Below the pieces are notes generated by a model. The model did no database searches. It was not told where the DNA came from and worked only from the letters and a program-made list of their open reading frames with translations. DNA of 64,000 bases. It comes from Zeus faber. Its lineage: Eukaryota; Chordata; Actinopteri; Zeiformes; Zeidae. The stretch covers positions 17,949,458 to 18,013,457 of the forward strand of contig OY482848.1 of the NCBI GenBank assembly GCA_960531495.1. The letters are read 5' to 3'. The position numbers and the translations under genes are program-made. Of the stretch, positions 55,871 through 64,000 are shown piece after piece (the first letter of the stretch is position 1; each line of letters opens with the position of its first letter).

Positions 55871-56536
55871 TCAATTAAGTCCAGGAAAACTGGAAGAGCA
55901 ATTGGGCTCGTGGCCTCTTCCTGTCATAGTTTTGCCAGTAAATGAGGAAGAAAAGGAAAGGAATTCAACCAGGAGGGTGCCGGGGTGTGTTCAAAGCAGT
56001 TTCTGGTGGTGTGGGCGCGCCTGTGATGAGACAGTATGTGTGCTGCTGGTTCATCAAATATGAGTTGACAATTTGCCTCACCCAAGGCAAATTGGGTGAG
56101 GCAAATTGTTTGTGGCAAGGGCCCCCCAACCCACAGCCTGCCCCCCCAGAGACGAGCGCCCCGAGAACGCCAGAAAGGTCAGTTATAAATAATTGTTCCA
56201 AGTTGCTGAGTTAATAGTTTTGATATTGTTTGTAAGTGCAAAAAACATTTAATAAATGAATACAACAAATGACAAAACAAGTCAGATAATTGTTTTATTA
56301 AACAAATACAAGATATTAGTTTTTTTAAAGATCATATGTCAAATAATCAATAAAAGTTATTAAAATGGCAATCTTATACATATAATGAGAAACAGACAAA
56401 TTGTATAAAATTGTCAAAGTAAACAGTGTTTATCAACATTGTATTATATGTTGTTTTTTAAACTAAAGAAAACAATGTTTAGAAAGTTAATTTTTATAAT
56501 GACAGCTTGATATTTTTCTTGAACTGTACGTGGTAC
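55871..56536. other. Spacer between the inverted LTR-like pair
   Basis: It holds a frame at 55942-56214 with no recognised domain, a perfect hairpin at 56068-56109, and AT-rich sequence from 56200. The block gctgctggttcatca.. atatgagttgacaatttgcc is shared with 52739-52782. Confidence 0.5.
56068..56109. repeat. Perfect 18-bp inverted repeat
   Basis: acaatttgcctcacccaa (56068-56085) pairs perfectly with ttgggtgaggcaaattgt (56092-56109) across the 6-base loop ggcaaa. The left arm sequence also occurs, slightly changed and without its partner, at 52769-52786. Confidence 0.9.
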
Positions 56537-56790
56537 TGTGGCACATCCGCCACCACACGACACCCAAGCAACGTGTTCCGGGACCTCCAGCAGTGAGACA
56601 CAGACGACGGGGGGGTTGATAACACCAGTTTATTGTAGAGATGAGGCTAGGTGGAATTAGCCGGGAGCAGATGGAACATGTCATGACACAGGGCTCCCAT
56701 CCTGACTGGGTGTGTGGACGGGGTTTTTAAACCTTGTGCTCGTTAGCCCAACCAACGAGCGTCGGGTGTGGCTACTCAAGCCACCCCAGG
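56537..56790 (-). repeat. LTR-like sequence B of an inverted pair
   Basis: This is the reverse complement counterpart of 55613-55870. The shared blocks are ttggttgggctaacgagc, tttaaaaaccccgtccacac, aataaactggtgttatcaac and gtctgtgtctcac. On the reverse strand it ends gtgccaca at 56537. Confidence 0.65.
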
Positions 56791-59033
56791 TACATAAACT
56801 AAGCCAAGTTTTTCCATTAACGTTTTTTTAATTTTTCTTCCATACTTTTTAAGATTGTGACTGACCTTGACAACTGGATTCTGGACAATGGCTTCTTTAT
56901 TGTCTTAGATTTTCGGCTATTTTTCGGCAGCTGTAAAAATAACAAAAAACAACTTTTGTAATTACTTCTCATAACAATAAATACATTAAATTTTAAAAAT
57001 ACATGTTATTCTTAACTACTATTTTATTGTACTTTTTATGTTAGTTATGTACAATTATTAAATCCAGTTTAATAGATTATTTGTCCATATTGTAATGCAG
57101 ATAACGTTTATGTAACTTTAACATTCATTTGCAATTAGAATTATTATGGAACAATTACTCAAGATTAAACATTTTCTGGCTTTTCATTACAGTTTGTTTA
57201 GTGCAGTTATAGGAAAATGTTAAAAAATTATGTGTTGTCATTGTTTTTCCTTATCTTACTGCACATCCATAGTTCCTGTAATGGTAGATGTTGTGTGTCA
57301 TATATGTAAATTATAAAGTATTTATGTTTATTTACGATAGCAGTGTAATTTACGTATTTCTTTAATAATGTTGAGTTCAGTTTTTTAGTTGGATTATATT
57401 TTCAGTAAGTTCCGTTTCCATGAAATACAACAAACTTTGTGATATTTCTGGAGGTAATTACCATTGCACGGCTTCTATTTTTCCGACACCACCTTGGATT
57501 ATGAACTCATCACTGAGTCTCACATTATGGTGTTTTCGAGGGACACTCAGATGACATTTCAAGGATTATTTACTCTTCTTTTTTTCATTAATCCGGCGAA
57601 GTAATGCGGACCACGGATTTAAAATATCAATTGAACAGATCTACTGACAGCTACTAGGTAAGAAGCTATATAAATATACACGTAAATTGATAGTTTGGTA
57701 ACTTCTAAAGACTACAGTGACCGATTCCACGCTGCCCAATGGACAACCCTAAGACAATTGGATTTTGTCAGTTGGAATCTATACATTTATAGTAAATAAT
57801 ATGATGACGTCATAAAGCGTCTTACTGTAAATCTCATCTTGTTCATTTTAGAACGAAATGTATGACGTGTCAGTTAACCAAGACTAGCTGAATATGTCGG
57901 GTCAAAGTTCAGTAATAGCCGCTCCACATGTAGATCGATGAGGATGAAAATTAAACCACGAGATCATTGTGACATAGCGGTTTTAACCACACCTTAATCG
58001 TATTTCTAGCTTACGCTGAAGTATGTCTTTCAGATAGTTTTACCCGGGTTGGATATATTTCGGCATCAGTCATAATGGCACATGGATCTTAATGGTCATA
58101 ATGGCACGTCGGTCTTTAAATCGCCCAAAATTTTTTTGAGGTTTTCGTAAATATCTGCTCCGTATGCGGATCGATTTAGATTAAACTTCAACCACGCTGG
58201 GTTTGTGACGGCACAGTTCAAACTAGACATTGACAGCGTTTGTAAGTTATGCCAAAGTTGTTTTTGTCAGATAGTTTTAGGCTTCAAAATTCCGCGAATT
58301 TTTCACGAATTTACCTCCTACAATAACAATAAGGGGCTGCCGCTGCACCCCTGATAATAGTTATTTAAAACAGGGGTAAAAAACAGAAAATTGTTGCCAA
58401 CAAAGCAACAACAACAAATAATCAAAACTAATTCAACAGCCCTGACTGCAACATCCATATGCTGTTCCCTGTTCAGCTGCCGTCAAATGTGTGTTTGGTG
58501 CTATATTTGAAAAAGTGGTTGTTTTGTGTAGTTCATCTAACTTTCGAATTCAGCAACATCAAGTCTTATGTTAACATCACTGAATTTTACATCGTCATTG
58601 TAAGTTAGAACTATTGGGTTTGGAAATGATGTTTTGTCAAAGTGGGCCTCTTAATGGTGTAATTCCCACATTTTGTTTCTCAGTGAGATCATAGCAATTT
58701 TCCTCCATTGCTAAAACTTTTGTTATTATAAAAGATAACCATTAAGTTAATGTGCGGATCAATTGGGAAGAAAATTTGGCCACAGACTTGCCAAAGCTGA
58801 TTCGGAAACAAAAAGTTCAGTTCATAAAAGCTCTTTTTAGCTCTTTGTAAATCTATTTGTAAATCTGTTTTGAGATGCGCTTTGGGAAAGATTGCAAAGA
58901 TAAAATACTGTCGGCATTTTGGTTGCAGAAGTAATTTACCTTGAGTTTTGAGACACAACACATGCAATAAGCGAGTTTAACAAGCATGTTCTCACCTGAA
59001 AGACAGTTCCAGATAGACAGAAATCACCTGAAG
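56791..59033. other. AT-rich unassigned sequence with a diverged tandem duplication
   Basis: No coding motif. Two units with 236-bp offset lie at 57900-58300: gctccacatgtagatcgatg (57921) against gctccgtatgcggatcgatt (58157), and cagatagttttacccgg (58032) against cagatagttttaggctt (58268). 58690-58960 has a reverse frame without a recognised domain. Confidence 0.55.
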
Positions 59034-59038
59034 GACCT

Positions 59039-59460
59039 TGTGAAAGATCCTTCTGGCTCAGGGCCAGGGAATGAGGCGGAGAAGGCAGGCAGAGGCGAAA
59101 ACAGCGCCAGTTGGCGTGTTTATTCACAAGTCTCTCGAAAAAAAGGTGGCCCGTTGGCCGAAAAAGAAACTGTGGGCTCGCAGGCCCATATATATATAAA
59201 TAGTTCTGGGATATCCAGCTGTCCGTGCTGGTTCGTGTCCCTCCGGCTGGTTTGCCTACATGCCCATCCTACTGCGGGGACACATACACACACACACACA
59301 GTTATACCTTCCTGATTTCTGGGGATCAGGCAAATCAGAGGAGTCCCTCCGCTGATTCGCCCTCCGCTGATTCGCCCCGGCAGTTGAGTGGCCCCGGGAT
59401 GGGAGACTCCACCGCCTGTCTGCAGTGGCGGCTTGGCCACTCCCCCCTTGGTCCACCACA
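59039..59460 (-). repeat. Solo LTR with perfect 5-bp target duplication
   Basis: On the reverse strand it starts TGTGGTGGACCAAGGGGGGA at 59460 and ends GGATCTTTCACA at 59039 (422 bp). gacct flanks it at 59034-59038 and 59461-59465. A tatatatatatggg block and an AATAAACACG signal (about 59118-59127 on the reverse strand) fit an LTR. A short (CA)n lies at 59285-59301. Its start resembles the Gmr1-like LTRs, but the rest differs, so it may be a related family. Confidence 0.85.
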
Positions 59461-59465
59461 GACCT

Positions 59466-60031
59466 ATTTCCTCCTGCTTAAATTTTCTCTTTTACAAGAC
59501 TGGAAGTCAGTCAGAATGTCAGAATGAGCTATCTCAGTGACCCAGCAAATAATAATCCCATTATTATTGGCCCTTTACATAGCCCCTTGTATTAATGTAG
59601 GCGATTGGCCTGGCCTGTAATCCCTGTGTATGTGATTACAGGCCAGCAATAGCAAACTGAGCTTCACCCTCATATATATAAGTATATATATAATTCAACA
59701 TCAATGTCGTGTTTGACATCATGCAGCTATGATGGTGTACACACACTGCTGCAGGCTGGGGTGGCAGTAACTCGTGATGGCTGCTGGTTCAATCCTATTC
59801 AATCCTTCTCCTGGCGAAGTGGGTGAATTTGAGGTAATTATTGCAAAGCGCCATAGAGACTAGAAAACGGAAAAAGGGCAGAAATGGTGATTGCTTCAAC
59901 AACCATTTTTCTCGAAAAGAAAGGCTTTTTTTGTGGCCCATCCATCCATATTTTAAAATGTTAAAAGTGTTGTATGTGGAGTATTGATGTTTTGAATAAG
60001 GTTTTGCCACAAAAAATGCTCAATAACCTAT
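59466..60031. other. Unassigned spacer with a 12-bp inverted repeat
   Basis: tggcctgtaatc (59611-59622) pairs with gattacaggcca (59634-59645), loop 11 bases. A tatata stretch lies near 59675. No gene is seen. Confidence 0.55.
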
Positions 60032-60036
60032 AACAG

Positions 60037-60387
60037 TGTGGGGGACTCTACCCACAGACACGGGTTCAGGGAGGGAGACGGAGACTTTCAGGCAGCGGTG
60101 TGGTTTTTATTCAAACGAATAAACAGAAGGTTCGCTGGCCAAAAAGAAAACATAAATCAATATTTGAACAATCAGATTCCGGGGCCGTGTGCCTCGCGAT
60201 TTGGTCTGCAGGGACACGTCTCCTGCACCACGCCATCCCCGCTGCAAGACAAAACAACACATAAGAAAACTCGACCAATCAGCGCTAATGAGGTGGATTA
60301 GGCTGTGGACTCGGTACAGCTGCGCCACGGCAGGAAAAAGCCAGCACCGTCACCTGCAGACCTAACCACGCCCCCTCAGATGCCACA
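60037..60387 (-). repeat. Solo LTR with perfect 5-bp target duplication (Gmr1-like family)
   Basis: On the reverse strand it starts TGTGGCATCTGAGGGGGCGT at 60387 and ends GTGGGTAGAGTCCCCCACA at 60037 (351 bp). aacag flanks it at 60032-60036 and 60388-60392. AATAAAAACC at about 60107-60116 (reverse strand) is a polyA-type signal, and agtctccgtctccctccctg lies near the end. It matches the forward solo LTR at 26382-26673. Confidence 0.9.
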
Positions 60388-60593
60388 AACAGCATCTTTA
60401 TACCTGTCAAACACAAGTGAGTGTAGTTATTACTCTTGACCGATATTGAGCCAACCAGGTAGCTTGTTACGGCTTCACGACCAACCTTTTTGGAAAAGCT
60501 AAAATCCACTTTTGCATTGGTTTCTGGACGTTATAATCCGTAAAATGTGTGCTACATACTGTCGGCCGTATTTGGAATTTGCAATCTCTATAC

Positions 60594-60845
60594 AGGTATT
60601 CCCCACTTAACGACTTACCTTTTGAACAGCCGTTCGGACTTCCGACCGGCTCTCTGTGCGCAGCGTCTCAGCGTCAAGCATCTCATCTCATCATTGTTCT
60701 CAGTCCCAGTCTCGTTTCTGCAGTGTGTCAGTATTCACTTCACTAGCGTTCGCAATCGCCACGCCCATGAAATAACACGGGTCCTCGCTTATCGACCAAT
60801 TGGCTTAATGACCTGGTCCTAGGAACGGAACTCCACTCCTCCGGA
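60594..60845 (+). mobile_element. MITE with caggtattccccacttaacg end
   Basis: It starts caggtattccccacttaacg and ends near cctaggaacggaactcc. The middle matches the reverse complement of 25079-25215. No coding capacity is visible. A Gmr1-like LTR fragment starts 8 bases later. Confidence 0.65.
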
Positions 60846-60853
60846 GCGCCACT

Positions 60854-61105
60854 TGTGGGAGCCTCTGCCCACAGGTAAGGGTTGAGGGAGGGAGACGGAG
60901 TCTTTCTGGCTGTGGTGTGCCCACATGGCGAGAGTTTTATTGTTCATTTCAACGTGCGGCACGCAGGCCACAATTATATAGATCACTGAGGATTATTATG
61001 ATAATTGTGGATAATAATGATCCACCTGGGCGCAGGAGGAATGGCGTTCCACCGCTGGGCTGCTTACAAGCCCGTGCGCCTCCAGTCGGACCATTCAGCT
61101 GAACA
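60854..61105 (-). repeat. Gmr1-like LTR fragment
   Basis: It starts tgtgggagcctctgcccaca and shares gggagggagacggagtc, acatggcgagagttttattg, ggcacgcaggccaca and gaggaatggcgttc with 1141-1385 and 21088-22404. The right side (LTR start on the reverse strand) is missing; a LINE tail follows. Confidence 0.75.
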
Positions 61106-61160
61106 CAAGTGGACAGAAATGGAAAATATCTCTTGAACTTGAACTTGAACTTGAACCTGA
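61106..61160 (+). repeat. LINE 3' tail with tgaactt array
   Basis: atctcttgaacttgaacttg followed by further tgaactt-type units, as at 29040-29066. Confidence 0.55.
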
Positions 61161-61179
61161 CGACCAGCTGTTTCTTAAA

Positions 61180-61410
61180 ACTTGGAAAGAGCTTCCCGTC
61201 ACATACCACACAATGCAGCGTGTGAGTATTTCCGTATTGACCACGTTTGTGGTCACATGTCATACGCATGTGAGCAGTCTTTCTTGCATCTGAGAAACAT
61301 TAAGAGCAACCTACACTCACGTGTAACCGATGGAAGCCTCAACGCCTGCATGAAGCTTAACCATGCAGCGCCAGAAGACGCATTGCTGGTAAAAAGTATT
61401 TCATTTATTA
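61180..61410 (+). pseudogene. hAT transposase C-terminal (dimerisation) fragment
   Basis: The frame 61182-61418 contains HMSYACEQSFLHLRNIKSNL, then HSRVTDGSLNACMKLN. This matches the hAT C-terminal domain, where a Cys-Glu-x-x-Phe block is followed by the N-x-x-K-x-x-x-R-x-x-L-T-D-x-x-L pattern. Close relatives include domesticated hAT genes of the GTF2IRD2/ZBED-like kind. Only about 45 residues match; DNA-binding and catalytic parts are absent. It is a transposon scrap or, less likely, an exon of a domesticated gene. Confidence 0.7.
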
Positions 61411-64000
61411 TTGGTTAGCTACAGTATAACAACAAATATTATAAAGAAGAATTAAGACAAATGTATTATATATAGCGCTTTTTTAAGTACTCAGAGATGT
61501 GTTATACGTTAAAAATGTATGCTTTACTTAAAAAATGCACGCATTAAGTTGCATTCAATTTTATTAAATATTATATGGCTCACAAGGAAATACATTCAGA
61601 AATACCCTGCTCTATATGTTTGCGAAACATTTTGTCTTACCAGGTTGCACTCCCATAATTTACATAATGGACCATGACCACAACATTTTTTGTGTCAAAA
61701 AATGCTCATCCGTGCCTGATTCCATCTTTTGTTTATGGAGAACCATCAACTCTGTCTTCCGTAGAGGAATATAAAGACTGCATAGAGACTGCAAAGAAGT
61801 TCTGCATATCAAACTATCTGTATAGTCAAAGTCCTGGCTGGAGCTGTACCATTTCCAAGTTCGAAGTCAGAACACTATTTTCTTGCTTAGTACCAGCCCA
61901 GCTTATTACCAACTAAAATATATATTAAAAAAAACAAAACATTGTGCTCCAACTTATAGACTACCAACATGATGATGATGGTGCTGGTGCTGGTGCTGAT
62001 GTTGGCGTGCACGTGCAGTGCAACGTCATGTCCACCTTCCCATACGCACATGGTCTAATTGTGTAGCTGGGAAAGTCTTTGTGTTTATGTCCAGGGGCCC
62101 TAGACTTCTGAGCTCTGAGCCAGGCAAACAGTTGTGTTCCTGACTGATGTCTTATGCATTTTTCATCCATTGTCTGTGAGCAAAAAGTAAAAAGTTTTAC
62201 CTGAGCCCCTTCCCCTTTACGGTCATAGCCTCCCGCACCCTTTGCCTTCACCTTTGCTCATCCCTTCACGTGCGCAGTTCCACCTTCTATCATTGAAATC
62301 AATGGGACTGATTCTCCTGGGGTTAATGGATTTTTCTGCCAAGGCGAGGAGGATGCACTTTAATCATGGGAGATCTTAAATATTTTATCAGCCAGAGCCA
62401 AGGGTTCAGGGCTGGAGCTAGCGGTATAGGGAAAGGAGTGATATGAGAGGGAGGGCTTCACTCTGCATCTCAGCACTCCGGCTCAGCCAAGTGATGTACA
62501 CTTCTCAACATAGCGTCGAACAGGAGCTCCGTGCCTCTGTTTCGTTTCCTGGCTGCATCCCTTTGTGACGGAGTGTCGTATAGTTCTTGTATCAAAATAA
62601 CTGCGTTCATGTCAATCGCACTATAGCAACTAACATGCTACTTATTATCTGTACACTGACAATGAGAGTCAGTGTTTTCAATAATTAAAAGAAAAGTAAA
62701 ACTATGAACGTGTTGACTTGATTTTTATACGATGGCAAACTAAAAAACCACTGTTAATATGAACATGTAATATGTTGTGGTAAACTGTAGATGCTGTAAT
62801 GATTTCATTCACAGTAGGAATAGCTTCCAGGATCACTGTTTTGAAGCTGATGATTTTCTTAAAATGCGTGATGATGAAACATTGAAACATTAAAAATTAA
62901 TTCAATAAAAAAGCCTCTGAAGTGCTCTTCTTAAGTTAAAAGTGTAAAAAGTGGCGTGTTCTTTTTGGGCAAAAACCCATTAAATTATCAATTCCTCCCT
63001 TTTTTCTCTCAAAGTAACACATATTCCTACATCTGTATTAAATATTTTAGCTCATTTACTCAGTTGCTTTCCTTTTCGATTCTCTTTTTCAAGAGTAAAT
63101 GAAAAATGGCACGTCTTGAAAATGTGGAAACGTTGTGATAACTTTTATTCTCAGGTCTATTTAAACTCTTAGACCCCCCCCCCCCCCCCCCCCACTTGTA
63201 TTTTTTTGGGTAACTTAAAATTGCCAACAGATGTGATTAAGATTGAGGTAAATCAACACTGGTTAGCTGTGCATGAATACCTCATATGAAATTATCTTGC
63301 CTAGAATACAAGCTAATTTTAATTCTTGTCCAGATATATTTGAACAATTATTCATTTTCTTTCAAATATAATGTGTTCTCAAAAGAGGTTGAATAAATCC
63401 AATAAACCTTGGTGTCTTGTGAAATAACAGTTATGCGATGGAAACTCACATGAGATGTCGAGTATTTTAGAAAGGTTTGAATTGCACTGAATGTTATCTA
63501 CCGTACTCTCCAACAACGCAAAATATTTTCAGGATTTTCAGAAAAGAGATTATCTCATTGTCTTCAAAGGACATAAATTCCCTTGCCAGCGCTTATCAGT
63601 TTACTGATCACTTTACTGCGCATTCACACACAATGCTTCTGGTCTACACTTCACAGTTTGAAATGTGTGGATCTGTACAGTATATTGTGATAAGAACTTG
63701 CCCCCACAAGGACCTTGCTCTGATAATAATCTGTAAATCTCTAACCGGCAATGTGAATAATCTTTAGTTTGGCCTGAGGCTTTGTATAGAGTTGATGGTA
63801 AAAAACAAATATTGTGAGAAATGTATTAAGGCTTTTCGTAAACCTCGGGTAAGTTGGACGACGATTTTAATGGTCATTAAGTGACTCGTTTCACACATTT
63901 CGGGCCGAGCTTTTAAATTCTTATTTTACGGAAAATGTGCTGTAAAATTCCTACTGTTCCACGTCTACCTTAAGAAGAGCTGTACTGGAAATGTGATGGC
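61411..64000. other. No gene recognised; poly-C run at 63176-63193
   Basis: AT-rich sequence. 61965-62000 has gat/ggtgct repeats. 62270-62480 is less AT-rich and looks single-copy. 63176-63193 is an 18-19 base C-run. The open frames at 61674-61916, 61961-62251 (reverse) and 63477-63767 have no recognised domain, and I treat them as chance frames. Confidence 0.5.

Noticed and set aside
61961-62251. Reverse 96-residue frame
   Set aside because: No domain; its C-terminal Ala/Pro run comes from a ggtgct repeat.
63477-63767. Forward 96-residue frame near the window end
   Set aside because: No recognised motif, and AT-rich composition typical of chance frames.

Overview
This window looks like transposon-choked intergenic DNA from a teleost fish, probably a percomorph. 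It is AT-rich and full of (CA)n microsatellites. Nearly every recognisable protein-coding stretch belongs to a fish transposable element: L2/Maui-type and Rex1-like LINEs, RTE/Rex3 LINEs, Ty3/Gypsy elements including the Gmr1-like group, Tc1/mariner, hAT and Harbinger fragments, V-SINE-like tRNA SINEs, and an endogenous retrovirus with an env of the type known from percomorph genomes. I found no host exon, tRNA, rRNA, CRISPR array or operon that I can defend. Almost all coding remnants carry stops, frameshifts or deletions, so I annotate them as pseudogenes or mobile elements. All family assignments are by eye.

Layout. 1-1080 is an L1-type LINE scrap. 1141-2080 is a reverse-strand Gmr1-like Gypsy scrap. 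2100 to about 15300 reads as one plus-strand Gypsy element split twice. The first insertion is a reverse-strand L2 LINE (2366-6755), which itself holds an RTE 3' end and a SINE. The second is a reverse-strand endogenous retrovirus (7232-13602), which itself holds a second L2-clade LINE. 15300-21080 holds Harbinger, LINE and hAT fragments. 21088-25078 is a reverse-strand Gmr1-like element with a TcMar-ISRm11-like transposon in its LTR. 25080-30500 has a MITE fragment, a solo LTR and a Tc1 remnant. 30530-33465 holds two fused Rex1-like LINE pieces. 33900-36071 is a plus-strand Gmr1-like element with an intact 3' LTR.

37310-39300 is an L2 LINE with an ISRm11 fragment inside it. 42120-42530 is a Rex3-like end. 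44589-46775 is a 2.2-kb non-autonomous hAT-like element with an 8-bp target duplication and a palindromic MITE inside. 48246-50908 is an LTR element with two LTRs, a gag and an integrase chromodomain tail but almost no pol. 54837-55608 is a cluster of three alternating MITE copies. 55613-56790 holds an inverted pair of LTR-like sequences. 59039-61105 holds two solo LTRs with perfect 5-bp target duplications plus an LTR fragment. The stretches at 19.0-21.0, 50.9-54.3, 56.8-59.0 and 61.4-64.0 kb are mostly unassigned.

The strongest unusual signal is pol gene order. Two Gypsy copies of opposite orientation place integrase upstream of reverse transcriptase, as in the Gmr1 group and contrary to standard Gypsy. 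The rest of the interest lies in readable insertion histories: perfect target duplications, a paralogous empty site for a MITE, a LINE-LINE junction with an 18-bp duplication, and a shared LINE/SINE tail.
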